Assembly (NCBI RefSeq): GCF_905475395.1
Contig: NC_058341.1
Span: 63,061,501 to 63,125,500 of the forward strand
Direction: 5' to 3'
DNA: 64,000 bases
Source of the DNA: Chrysoperla carnea
Lineage: Eukaryota; Arthropoda; Insecta; Neuroptera; Chrysopidae
The notes under the pieces were generated by a model. The model did not search any database. It saw only the letters and a list, made by a program, of their open reading frames with translations, and was not told the DNA's origin. Made by a program: the position numbers and the translations under genes. The first letter of the stretch is position 1; every line of letters begins with the position of its first letter. This document shows positions 11,821 through 23,367 of this stretch, piece after piece.

Positions 11821-12451
11821 AGAACATCATTTCTATATACGTATCCGAACTCACCATTTTGGTAGTCCGAACTACTCCTCCAGAGAGTTTAGGCGTTACA
11901 TATTTATAACGAATAGATATGCATTGATTTGTCATATTTACCGATAGATGGCTCTACGGACATAATAGGTATTTTATATTAAAAATCCATGTTATGCGCT
12001 TAGAGTCATCTATCGGTGAATAACAAACCAACGCATATCTAGTCGTTATAGATAATATGTAACGCATGAAGCTTATAAGAAGGAGAACGATCGCTATAGA
12101 AAATATTGTCCCCGAAATATGGATAAAATAAGTGAGGCGCTGCGACCGCTAAGAAGTATCAATAAAGGCGGGCTGTTGTGCGCTAATTTGAAATGATATA
12201 TCAATTTGTACATTATGCAACTAACTTCATCCACTTCGCAGATACTACTTCTTGATGACAGCGCGGCTGGTGGCTTAAAAATTAACTATAAATTCTACAA
12301 ATTTTCAGGGACAGGTGCGCTAATGCTTTAGTACATAGAGATCTTTCTCCTTCTTTATAACCTTCATGGTGTAACGCTTGAACCCTCTGGAGGAATAGTT
12401 CAAACTACCAAAATGGTGAATTCGGATACACGTATATACAAATGATGTTCT
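11821..12451. mobile_element. Nested hairpin (foldback-type) MITE
   Basis: The outer arms agaacatcatttctatatac... and its reverse complement ending at 12451 pair over about 80 bp, including 'tcaccattttggtagt' / 'actaccaaaatggtga'. Inside, 11891-11965 pairs with 11995-12070 (gatagatggctct / agtcatctatcgg), and 12130-12160 pairs with 12235-12270 (gcgctgcgaccgctaagaag type arms). So it has hairpins within a hairpin, and no ORF. Confidence 0.7.
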
Positions 12452-14197
12452 GTTATGTTGTGATTACAATGCAAACGTTATGGTCACGTAACAATAATTT
12501 GATCGACCTTTTACGTTAATAATGGAGGTATAAGCTACAAGTATGACGTACCTACATGTGTCTGATCTTGACTAATGGATAAATAAAATAAAAAATAAAT
12601 ATTTTAGCTGGTAAAAGAATCATATTAACTTTCAAACTATTTAATTATGACTTGTTATTAAAAATTTGTTAATTTTAAAAAATAATAATAATAAAATATT
12701 TTTTCATCTGGAATTTAAAATAAATAAAAAAATAAAAAAAATACACAAACTTCATTCTGAGGACATTAAAAATTAATATGAACAAAAAAAAAATCACAAA
12801 AAATAATATATTTTGCAAAATTTTTATTACTATTTTTTAATAGAAGAAAAAGATGCTTATAATTAATTATAAACTGTAAAAAAAAAAAACTGTACTATAA
12901 AATAAATTTTTGTTGACTCCGAGTTGAAACAGTTTTTCAAATAACAACAAAATTTATATCACAATATTCGAAACTAATTCATACATTTCAAAATTATCTT
13001 TAAATCACAATTTAAAAAAAAAAAGCAACATACTCGTCGTTAAAATACTAACAAAATGTAATCAGTACAAGAAAGATATAAAAATTATTTATTAATTTTT
13101 TTATTTATATTTGATGTGTTTGATCAAATTTTGTATAGGATGCTTTAGCAAAATCTACTGACGATGATGGAAATTTTCCATAAATTTTTTTTAAATATAA
13201 GATTGTGTTTCAAAATATTTTGATACAAGTTTTGTTATTCTTATAATTAAAACTGTACTAGTTTTTCCACATTTTCTCTCAGGGCCTTATTAAAGTAAAT
13301 AAACTGTGTTAAGAAAAAAATTGGCATGGAAAAAAAAACATATTTATAATAAAAATGATTGCTTTTTCTTACTACATACATTTTTTGAGTTGGAAACAAA
13401 TCCGCCCTCTGTATAATAAAAAAATTTACCATACATTTTTGTCATAAAACGACATAACAATTTCATTCTGTCCTTTATATCCTTGTCACACAAAATATTA
13501 TATTGTTATATAGAAAGAGAGAGCACATAATAATTATATTCTTATATTTGTTGCACAAAAAAAGCACTGACTGCACAAAAATTACCACACCGAAAATTTA
13601 AAAAAAAAAAAAGTATAAAGTGATTTCTTAAAAAAAATTAAAACGTTTTTTCAAAAAAATAAAAAAAAAATACAAAAATTTATAAAATTATTATATATAT
13701 ATATATAAATTATATAAAAAATGTAATTAAAATAATGATATATATATGTTTTTGATATAAATGTTTTTTGGTGCACTAATAAAACATTTGATGTAATTAA
13801 GACCTATCATTTAATAAAAGAAAATTTACCAGACTGTAATAAATATTTTTTAGTTAATAATGCACTTTTGCCTCAATGTTATATATAAATATATATATTA
13901 TATAATTATAAAAAAAAGGATGTTTATATATGTGTATTAATACATTTTGTATTTGTTAAAAAAGATATTCTAGAATTCAACTACAACTCTATTAAACATC
14001 ATAAATCTATTCGATTTTAATACTACGAAAAACTCTATCTAGCGAAAGAAAAATGAACTATAGTTGTCAGTTCGCATAGATACAAAAGATTTAACGGAAA
14101 TGTGTGTGTAACTATCGTTAAAAAGCGCTAAATTTTCATAAATTTCCAAATTGTATTAGACAACCAATACAACTATAAAATTAAAACTAAAAATATA
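12452..14197. other. AT-rich intergenic DNA
   Basis: Low-complexity AT sequence with A-runs and (TA)n near 13690 and 13885. The short minus-strand ORF at 13247-13432 is not supported by any homology I can see. Confidence 0.4.
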
Positions 14198-14199
14198 TA

Positions 14200-14733
14200 C
14201 TGTGCCCAAAAAATAAGGTGACATTGTATTTATTTTGAAAATTCTTTATTTATTCTTCCAAATCAATTTCATCCCCTTCAAAGTAATCCCCTCCCGATGC
14301 AATGCACTTATGCCAACGGATTTTACAATCTTCGAAACACTGGTTGTAGTCACTTTCCGGGATTGCCTTCAATTCCGTCTTCACTGCGACTTGAATCTGC
14401 TCTATCGTATCAAATGGTGTCCCCAGAGCGGTCTTTTGAGCTTGCTGAACAGCCAGAAGTCGCACTAATACGGAGTTTTTGACGAAATACGGAGTTTTTG
14501 ACGAAATGATCACGAATTATGAGTGCAATATGAGATGGTGCATTACCGTGGTGTAAAAACCATAAATTGTTTTTCCACAATTCCGGCCTTTTTAGGCGGA
14601 TAGCGTTACGCAAATGACGCATAACGTTCAAATAATATTCCTTGTTGACTGTTTGGCCGGGCGGAAGGAACTCATAATGCACAACAAACGCGCGCAGTTT
14701 AAATTCAAATGTCACCTTATTTTTTGGACACAG
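14200..14733. mobile_element. Mariner-like element, internally deleted
   Basis: Inverted ends CTGTGCCCAAAAAATAAGGT (left) and, reversed, CTGTGTCCAAAAAATAAGGT (right), flanked by TA on each side (14198-14199, 14734-14735). At 534 bp it keeps only the C-terminal part of a mariner transposase on the minus strand; full elements are about 1.3 kb. Confidence 0.88.
14250..14715 (-). pseudogene. Mariner transposase, C-terminal remnant
   Basis: Minus-strand reading gives FVVHYEFLPPGQTVNKEYYL, then RPELWKNNLWFLHHGNAPSH, then (another frame) KTALGTPFDTIEQIQVAVKT and YNQCFEDCKIRWHKCIASGG. These are the central-to-C-terminal blocks of the mariner DD34D transposase. The second catalytic aspartate is expected in WFLHHDNAPSH; here it is glycine. 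A 19-bp tandem duplication (tacggagtttttgacgaaa, twice at about 14468-14506) shifts the frame. The N-terminal HTH region and first aspartate are deleted. The enzyme cannot work. Confidence 0.85.
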
Positions 14734-14735
14734 TA

Positions 14736-16555
14736 TTATATGAAAACATTTGACCTAAAAATTAAAAATGTAAATCAAAACAAAAAATTGTAAAATTTAA
14801 GGTCCTAAATAAAATATTATAAGTAAAAAATGTATATAACAACACAAACTATAAAGTTTATATTAAAAAAGAAGGAATACTATCACAACTTTTGCCTCTT
14901 CATTCAATGAATAAATCTTATGTCTAAAAAGTATGGTTTACATTTTTTTACTCGTGTCGCTAACATCTTGTGTTAAAATCGAATTGAATACTTACTTACC
15001 TACTTACAATTATAACCGATAATGATAAAATATGTATAATTAATAAAAAGAAGAGAAATTTGTTTTAACAAAAATAATTTGTATTAATTATTATAAAAAT
15101 GTGATATACAAGTAATGAAAAAAAAAAAAAAAAACTATTTAATTGCAGATTATTTAAAAAAAAAACTCCTGCCACCTTACATAACAAATAGTCAAAATTC
15201 TTGTTATGCAAAAAAAAACTATGTATTAACCATGACTGTCTAAAATTACTAGATGGCAATCATGTACCAATCACAAACAATAGTTTCTCCCATACGTAAA
15301 TCGAAATTCATTTTTCTCTTTCAAAACAAAAAAACATATATAAGTGCTCATTTAAACATGATTGCCGAACAATATTATAATTATAAAAAAATTTGATGTA
15401 AATGTCACAGTCTGTACCTAAATACTGATTATTTCATCGTGTAAAATGCAATTTTTATGCAGTGAAATTATTCGGTAATGCACAAAATTTGCACGTGAAA
15501 ACTGCACACTTAGAGTAATAATTAATAATATAGACTCACAAAAAAAATTGTAGATTAAGTATTTAGATAGGAAAAACAAAAAAAAAATAGTCAAAAATTA
15601 TTTTTGTTTTAGCTAAAAAATTTTTTTTGATTCATAAAAAAAAAATTTTCCAGAAAAAAAAAGAAAACTACATGGCATTTCTCTAATTTGAACACAAAAA
15701 ATTGAACATGTGATTTGAAGTATTATTAATTTTAATATAATAAATGTAAATTTTTATAAAGCACTTTATAAAGCACAAAAAAAGCACAAACGCACATGTA
15801 TGTCCTTCACACTCATACACTAACACTTCCACGCGCACATACATACAAACACACACATACAAATACACACACAAACATACAAATACACATTTATATACAA
15901 ATATCTTAAGAAAAAAAAATGTTCACATTCTTTAAATAATTTTTCCAAATTTTTCATGTCATGAATGAAATGGCGGTTTCAAAACATCTAAAACATTCCT
16001 AAATCAACAATCAATGTATACGCGCTTTAAAAATACCATATTTTTTTGTTTATATTTTTCTAATAATGTTTCTTTTCTTTTATATTTGGCATTCCTATAT
16101 TTATCCATGTAAATATTTTTATTTCAAAAAAAAGTAAATCTTTTGAGTAGAAATGCAAGAAGAAGCAATATTTATTGAAAAATACAAAATTATTCAAAAC
16201 AAAATATATCATTTTTTATTTTTAAAACAAATTATATATTATTATCTATAAATAGGCACAAAATATTTATTTATCATTTTAAATAAAACTGTTATTGGCG
16301 GAATGCTTTAAAAAAAACGACAGCACCAATAAACAATGGGAGGGGTTCATGTAAATGTAATATTAATAATATCTATAATTGAACTTTATATTTTTAATGT
16401 CATATGATTTAAAAGTATGCAAGTTTTTTTTTTTTTAATATTGTTTGTTAACTACACAACTATGCAATTTAATAGTCCTATAATATTAAATTTAAAATTA
16501 AAATTTTTCAATTCACCTGAAACTTTGGGATATTTTTTAGATATGTCAAATTTAA
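14736..16555. other. AT-rich DNA with a CA-rich microsatellite
   Basis: About 15780-15895 is a degenerate (CA)n/(CATA)n tract (acacacatacaaatacacac), which produces a false minus-strand ORF. The remainder is A-rich and non-coding. Confidence 0.45.
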
Positions 16556-16568
16556 TTGTGTCAGATTA

Positions 16569-16923
16569 GGTTAGGTTAGAGTGGCTGTCCTTGGGTAGGA
16601 CACACTTAGACCATAGGGCCCGTTGTGATACCGAAAAAGGGTCGGCCCATCCCCGGCCACTACTCCATGAACCATTTGGAGCCTTTTAAGAACAGCGGGA
16701 GAGCTTTGACGTCGACGGACTCCAGGTCGTAGAGGTCTTCAAAGACAGGTTGGCTCAAGTAAGTCCATCTCCTCATGACAAGAGCTGGACAGTGACAAAG
16801 AAGATGAGACATTGTCTCCCCCTCCTCACCACTGTGACAACTCCTGCAGTAGTCGTGATACACTGCCTGTCGCCCAACCAGTGTCCTGTAATAGTCGCAA
16901 CAACTTTGCGATCAGAGTCCCTT
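16569..16923 (-). mobile_element. 5'-truncated non-LTR retrotransposon (3' end only)
   Basis: On the minus strand the sequence encodes SDRKVVATITGHW, then after a frameshift YHDYCRSCHSGEEGETMSHL and LCHCPALVMRRW, ending KGSKWFME and a stop at 16660. This is the C-terminal Cys/His segment (C-x2-C...H....C) that follows RNase H in R1/LOA/I-type elements. The 3' end finishes in CCTAACCTAA. Flanking 13-bp target duplications TTGTGTCAGATTA lie at 16556-16568 and 16924-16936, so this is a true, short, 5'-truncated insertion. Confidence 0.85.
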
Positions 16924-16936
16924 TTGTGTCAGATTA

Positions 16937-17473
16937 ATAAGGGTGAAAAAAAATATTAAGCTGGAGTTTAGTCATATCATGAAGGTGATATCATAGTATG
17001 GCCTATTCTTCGATACAACCTATTCAAGTTCGAGGCAAACAACTTCAAAAGCAATTTTCTTCAAATCTGTGAAAATTTCGAATTAAAGTTCCGAAATTGT
17101 TGAGAATATAATTTTCTCCTTGTCTTTAATTTACTATCTGTCAAAAGTTAAAAAATGTCGTTAAATGTGAAAAAATATAAAAATTATTTTTACTTGTTTT
17201 CCAGTTGTAGTGACATTACATGTTAGTTATCTTGATATCATGAGGAATAAAAACTAAAGTAAAAAACATTATTTATATGAAAATTAAATTTTGTACAATT
17301 TTTATAATAAATTTTATATCTTTATTTCCGAAAACTCTCCGAAAATTGACTTTTAGAGTAGTATTTCGACAATCCTACGAAGGAAGACTCTATCTACTGA
17401 CTTTATTTGGAACTTTTTACCGGTCATTTTATAGACATAGAATGTTATACAGATGTAATGTTTCACCATAATT
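16937..17473. other. AT-rich intergenic DNA
   Basis: No supported gene. The short ORF at 17277-17471 has no recognisable features. Confidence 0.4.
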
Positions 17474-17679
17474 ATCTCTGGTGGAAAAAATATTTGAAAA
17501 ATGAATAAGTCTTAATAAGTCTTAGGAAACTCTGAAAAAGTCTTAGAAACTTTAAAAAAGTATTAAGAACTCTGAATAACTCTGAATTAGTCTAGCCCGA
17601 AAACGTTGAGAAATTCAAAGTTCCTAAGACTTTTTCAGAATTTCTTATTCTTTCTTCAAATATTTTTTCCACCAGAGAT
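17474..17679. mobile_element. Short hairpin MITE (206 bp)
   Basis: The ends atctctggtggaaaaaatat and its reverse complement (atattttttccaccagagat) pair over 24 bp. The inner part carries degenerate repeats of 'aagtcttaRgaaactctgaa'. A related end (ccctggtggaaaaaatattt) recurs at about 60380-60403, just before the aldehyde dehydrogenase pseudogene. Confidence 0.65.
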
Positions 17680-19193
17680 GGTTGCTAATTATATGCTATT
17701 TATAGTGATTACCTGATTACATAATTTAAATTGGATATATTATTTTTGATTTGTTTTGGCAACCAAAATTTTAAAAAAAATATCCAATAGCAAATAGCTG
17801 AATGTAATTCACTAAATGTTATTTTACACAAAAGCAGAACAAAAAGTTAAAAGGAATGGAAAATAAATAAATCAAAGAGAAATTTGGATAGCTTAACTTA
17901 TCAAAAATTACAAATATCAAAAACATAACAGAGTAATATTTTTAAATAATGAAAGGAATCTTTAAATACAATAATACAAAATTTGTATAAAATAAATAAA
18001 TATACCAACGCATTCTATAATCAATCGTTCTATGATCTTCTTATTCAATGAAAATGTTCAGCAGTCAAAGGTTCATTTTTTACTAACGCGGCGCTGAGAT
18101 CTTAAAAATATTGTCGGATAGTTATTTTTTGTCACAATTAAATCGAATATGTTTAACAAAATTCCCTCAAATGTTTCATTTTCTTATAACAACTGACTAC
18201 AGACGAAACAAGCTCGAAATATTCAGTTAACTCCATTTAATCAATTTAGTTATTTAATAATAGGTACCAACTTGTTTACTTTAAAAACCTCAACATTATA
18301 TTAATTACTTAATAAAAAAAAACTCCTCCTGTTAGTTACATCATTTAACAAGGGAAAATAACGCTGTTTTCGCCAATAAAAAAATTGTATTGATTTTTTT
18401 TGAAATGATAGATAATGATCATTCATTATAACCATAGAGACTAAATGTATAAATTAAGTAATATATATTTTATTAAGTCTAATTAAATGTATAAAGAAAA
18501 AAAAACAACATATATCTCCTTTTCTCCTTCCCGCCCTTCTCCTTTACATCAACATTTTAATTTTCGAATCATTTGTTTATTATTTATAACAAAAATTGAG
18601 GAGTAATTCTATTCTTTATTTCTTTAGTTTATTTTACAATTTATGTAAAAATATTTAATACTCCTCCTCGAAAAAAAAAACTGATGATAATCTTTAATGT
18701 TAAACAAACCACTCTGAGAGTTTTTGATCAAGTTAAAAAAAAATTAATCAAAAATCGGGCAAACATGATTGCGTAAAAATAACACCCACAAAAAGATAAA
18801 TAAATTCTGAATGTTCTCACTCAGTAAAGAAAAATCGATAACTAAGATAAAACCAAATACGCAAACAAATGTGAAATAATATTAATAAAATATTCCTTGG
18901 GAATCAGTAGGATTCTCAAAGGACAATCAAATTTCATTTATTTATGGTTATTATAAGATATGATAAAAAAAAGTATGATACGTGTACAATAAATGCCTCA
19001 GCCAGTAAATTTTTGTGGTTTCTTTTGTATATCCTTTTTTTGTAAGTCCTTTCTTAGAAAAGTGGTAAGTAAACATACAGAATGTTCAATTTACATCTAG
19101 GCATGGAAAAATGTTAACGGATATTAGAGGAAAACAATCATTACAATTTTTCGCCAGAATTAACCACTATAAGGATGGAGCGCATTATATTAA
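17680..19193. other. AT-rich intergenic DNA
   Basis: No gene supported. The last about 110 bp (19085-19193) may be a frameshifted upstream continuation of the retroelement fragment that follows. Confidence 0.4.
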
Positions 19194-19505
19194 CAATTTG
19201 GAGCTTATAGTGAAAAAAGGGAATTTGCAAGATTTAGGCTTGGAATTTGGAATTATGACAGTGCAAAGGATGTAGAAGAAAATAAAATATGTGCAATATG
19301 CAGTGAAAGTGAAAGTGAGGAGCATTTGATGTTATTTTGTGAAGGATTGAGTGAGATAAGGGCTAATTTGGAAAGTGGTTCAGATATAATTGAAATGATG
19401 GACTATAAAGAGGAACTTAAACAAAAGGATATTCTAGAGTTATTAAAAAATATTAATCGTAAGGAAGGAGAAGCTAGAGTAGCAATATGTTTAATTCTTT
19501 TATAA
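19194..19505 (+). pseudogene. C-terminal fragment of a non-LTR reverse transcriptase ORF
   Basis: An open frame of 103 codons without a start reads GAYSEKREFARFRLGIWNYD, then ENKICAICSESESEEHLMLF and CEGLSEIR. The pattern RFRLG...C-x2-C...EEHL..FC is the C-terminal zinc-ribbon-like motif found downstream of the RT domain in insect endonuclease-reverse transcriptases. It stops at 19503-19505. The reverse transcriptase itself is absent or too decayed to see. It differs in sequence from the fragment at 16569 and from the elements at 33309 and 51951, so it is a third family. Confidence 0.6.
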
Positions 19506-19801
19506 ATATAATGTATGATAGTTAAAAGCTGTAAATTGATGAGTTTTCGAGTCAAATAAATAAATATGTAATAACAATAATTTAGGCATATAACTATCAC
19601 GAGTATAACAGAGTACATGCGTTAAGCAATGCATCTGAGTAAGAGGTATTATAGGTGTTATATGAAATTGTAAAAGTGGCTTCTATCGTGGCTTATCTGT
19701 TGTAGTTCATCTATTCAACTAACCTCTATTCAACTAACTCCCACTCTCCAAGCGTCTTACAACTATCTCAACGCACATCGAAGCTTCAACACATATATAT
19801 A

Positions 19802-20348
19802 ACAAGTGTAAACAAACAATTGACTGAGTTAATTGTTGAAATACCATGCATAGTCAGTGTTGATTTCTTTATCACATTACACATACAAACATGTGACACA
19901 TACATAACTGATAATCAAGTATACTACATATTATAAAATTTCCGCCTAATTGGCGCCCTCACGGGTGATGTTTACGAAAAAATGTTTCAAACAAAAGTTG
20001 TTTAATTTTTGATAAGGACATTTAAACTTTTGTTCTATCTCTATCGGTTTACAAGATGGGTCCTACGGACCCAAGACCCAATTGACCTATGATGCTCATT
20101 TACGAACTTGACCTCACTTTTTACGTCCTGAGTACGCTGTAAAAAATTCAGCTCGATATCTTTTTTCGTTTTTGAGTTATCGTGTCCACAGACGGACGGA
20201 CGGACAGACGGACAACCGGAAATGGACTAATTAGGTGAATTATGAACACCTATGACAAAATTTTTTTCCTAGCATCATTATTTTTAAGGGTTACAAACTT
20301 GGAACTAAACTTAATATACTATGTATATTTCATATATACATGGTATAA
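19802..20348 (+). repeat. DR1 dispersed repeat, full copy
   Basis: Runs from 'caagtgtaaacaaacaattg' to 'catatatacatggtataa', with the GGGTCCTACGGACCC block and the GGAC tract. Very similar to the copies at 23368 and 41643. Confidence 0.75.
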
Positions 20349-20705
20349 TAACTTTCACTTAGATGCATTTCTTAACGCATGTATTTTATCATACTCGTGA
20401 TATTTATATACCTAGATGTAAATCGATCATTCTGTATAACTATTTTTATGAGCACTTGAATAATAAGCTATGATGAATACAAGATCGATCACTAAACATG
20501 CAGATGTTATACTCTTCGCGAATTGCAAGCTACTCCTAAACGAAAGCGTCATATTAAGAAGAGTCAAATAACATGCAAAGAACAGCGGAATCAAGTACAT
20601 ACAGTATGGAATTAATCCCGTTAGCTATACATGCACATACGTGTAAGAAGCTAGCTCTTATGAATGTTAATGCATAAAACAGAGAAAATAGTACAGCAGT
20701 TTGAA
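20349..20705. other. Left flank of the tandem duplication
   Basis: Unique-looking sequence with no gene. It is the single-copy DNA immediately before unit 1. The last bases, tttgaa before GCTCCG, look like a slightly longer version of the foldback terminus (the right end reads GAGCTCAAA in reverse order), which suggests that this is the original element edge. Confidence 0.45.
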
Positions 20706-21958
20706 GCTCCGTATACTTAGCAGATAAAATTGTTATTTTTCACTCAAACTATTTCCATTCATTTGGGAATCGTTTGGGAGGATTTGGGAAGATAATTTTA
20801 GAATTTGGGAATTATTAGTTTTCCTGTAATTTAATGATTCTTTTTTCAGCGTATAGTTAGCAGGTAGGAAATTAAATCCACTTAATTTTTATGTTATTTG
20901 AAAGGAAATCATTTGGGAATTACGATAAACACGGTTTCAGAGTTTGGGAATGTATAGCTCCGTATAGTTAGCAGATAAAATTGTTATTTTTCACTCAAAC
21001 TATTTCCATTCATTTGGGAATCGTTTGGGAGGATTTGGGAAGATAATTTTAGAATTTGGGAATTATTAGTTTTCCTGTAATTTAATGATTCTTTTTTCAG
21101 CGTATAGTTAGCAGGTAGGAAATTAAATCCACTTAATTTTTATGTTATTTGAAAGGAAATCATTTGGGAATTACGATAAACACGGTTTCAGAGTTTGGGA
21201 ATGTATAGCTCCGTATAGTTAGCAGATAAAATTGTTATTTTTCACTTAAACTATTTCGATTCATTTGGGAATCGTTTGGGAGGATTTTGGAATATAATTT
21301 TAGAATTTGGGAATTATTAGTTTTCCTGTAATTAATGATTCTTTTTTCAGCGTATAGTTAGCAGGTAGGAAATTAAATCCACTTAATTTTTATGTTATTT
21401 GAAAGGAAATCATTTGGGAATTACGATAAACACGGTTTCAGAGTTTGGGAATGTATAGCTCCGTATAGTTAGCAGATAAAATTGTTATTTTTCACTCAAA
21501 CTATTTCCATTCATTTGGGAATCGTTTGGGAGGATTTGGGAAGATAATTTTAGAATTTGGGAATTATTAGTTTTCCTGTAATTTAATGATTCTTTTTTCA
21601 GCGTATAGTTAGCAGGTAGGAAATTAAATCCACTTAATTTTTATGTTATTTGAAAGGAAATCATTTGGGAATTACGATAAACACGGTTTCAGAGTTTGGG
21701 AATGTATAGCTCCGTATAGTTAGCAGATAAAATTGTTATTTTTCACTTAAACTATTTCGATTCATTTGGGAATCGTTTGGGAGGATTTTGGAATATAATT
21801 TTAGAATTTGGGAATTATTAGTTTTCCTGTAATTAATGATTCTTTTTTCAGCGTATAGTTAGCAGGTAGGAAATTAAAACCACTTAATTTTTATGTTATT
21901 CGAAAGGAAATCATTTGGGAATTACGATAAACACGGTTTCAGAGTTTGGGAATGTATA
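20706..21958. repeat. Five tandem 250/251-bp monomers, left terminus of element 1
   Basis: Monomers start at 20706, 20957, 21208, 21458 and 21709, each with GCTCCGTATAnTTAGCAGAT. Two sequence types occur: type A (cactcaaactatttcc, gaggatttgggaagataatt; monomers 1, 2, 4) and type B (cacttaaactatttcg, gaggattttggaatataatt; monomers 3, 5), giving A-A-B-A-B. Each monomer is itself bipartite, with CCGTATAGTTAGCAG at the start and GCGTATAGTTAGCAG in the middle. Type A monomers have six TTTGGGA boxes; in monomer 1 they lie at 20762, 20773, 20783, 20804, 20912 and 20943. Confidence 0.95.
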
Positions 21959-22320
21959 ATTAATTAATTACACCTATTTTTTAGTTGATTGATAGGTTAT
22001 GTTAATTAACCGTACACCTGAACCATTAATTGTTATATGGCGCCAATATTCAAATATTACTGAATAATTTATTTTATAATTTATGCAAATGTTAAGTTTA
22101 ATTTTTCATTAAAACTTTTCTTATTCAATTGGGAATCGTTTGGGAAGATTTAGGAATAGATATAATTTTATTATTTAGAACTGATTAGTTTTCATTTAAT
22201 TAATTAGTTCTTCAAAGCGTATACTTAGAAGATAAAAAATTAAATTTTTCATCATTTCTTCGTTATTTGAAAATAATTTACATGGTGACTAATCTAATTA
22301 ATTTGGGAATCACATTTAGG
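21959..22320. repeat. Inner, diverged part of the left terminus (element 1)
   Basis: Contains 'attcaattgggaatcgtttg', 'aaagcgtatacttagaagat' and 'aatttgggaatcacattta', clearly related to the outer monomers but more diverged. It pairs with 29170-29905 in reverse complement. The same region of element 2 is 40227-40595. Confidence 0.8.
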
Positions 22321-22327
22321 CATGGCA

Positions 22328-22594
22328 GGTTGGCCATGCCTTTAATGGGGTCGAGTTAGGACGGGTCTGCGGGTTTTTGGCCCTTGCGTTCACTCTGTGA
22401 TTGAATTCACCCTGTGATCAACAGGTTGGCCATGCCTTTAATGGGGTCGAGTAAGGACGGGTCTGCGGGTTTTTGGCCCTTGCGTTCACTCTGTGATTGA
22501 ATTCACCCGTAATCAACAGGTTGGCCATGCCTTTGATGGGGTCGAGTTAAGACGGGTCTGCGGGTTTTTGGCCCTTGCGTTCACTCTTTGATTT
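22328..22594 (+). repeat. Three tandem 95/96-bp GC-rich repeats (element 1)
   Basis: Units start at 22328, 22424 and 22519 with ggttggccatgcctttratg and continue through 'gacgggtctgcgggtttttg' to 'gcgttcactctgtgattgaa'. They are much richer in G+C than the surroundings. No open frame runs through all three. Confidence 0.9.
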
Positions 22595-23367
22595 GATGTC
22601 AATCATACTTTTAACGGGATCGAGTTAGCATGAGTATCGTAAATTAATAGTTGTTTTTGGCTTTCATACTATCCATTAATTGTGTCGTCAACCCTATTTT
22701 TGCATGTTTACACAAACAAGATAGATGTCACATGTTGACGCCATATTTATTTTGAAACTTAATACTTAAATATTTAAAAATATTATTTTATTGAATATAT
22801 TTTTATAATTTTTGTATAATTTTAACATATTTAATAATAAATAAGGTAAATAAAATACCAAAAAATAATAATTAATAATAAATAAGGTAAATAAAACATA
22901 TGTTTAATTAACTTAACCCATATATTCCATTTTAGGCTTAAAATATAACTTGTATTAACCAAGAAAATTCATATTTTCAAAAAGCATATTTTCCTGAATT
23001 AAAGAATTTTTCGGTATCGTCGCATACAGGTTCATAATCTGCATGAAAAATGCTTGAAAATGTTTTTTTTTCCTGATGTTCTAGGAAGTTTTATAAGAAA
23101 AAGTGCTAAAACTGAACTTTTACCAAAATTAAAAAATATGATACGTAAAATTGAACTCAAGTAAGAAAAACTAATTTTTGAAAACTATGCACTTTTTAGA
23201 ATTATTTTAAGCAAAAAAAATTGGTCGTTACTGTGGTTTTTGTAAAAATATTTGAGTTCAATTTTAGGAAAGTCATACTTTTATGTCATTTAAATTACAT
23301 ACTTGTTTTATGATAAATAATTAATTAAAGATACAATATTAATTATTTCATACTTATAATTACTAAA
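22595..23367. other. Non-coding interior of element 1, left side
   Basis: AT-rich, with a short direct repeat 'aataaataaggtaaataaaa' at about 22835-22900. No gene. The same sequence in unit 2 is 40869-41642. Confidence 0.5.

Noticed and set aside
15683-15874. Cys/Val-rich minus-strand ORF
   Set aside because: Produced by a degenerate CA/TG microsatellite.
22328-22594. CRISPR array
   Set aside because: Three 95/96-bp units are directly tandem with no unique spacers, in an insect genome; it is a simple tandem repeat.
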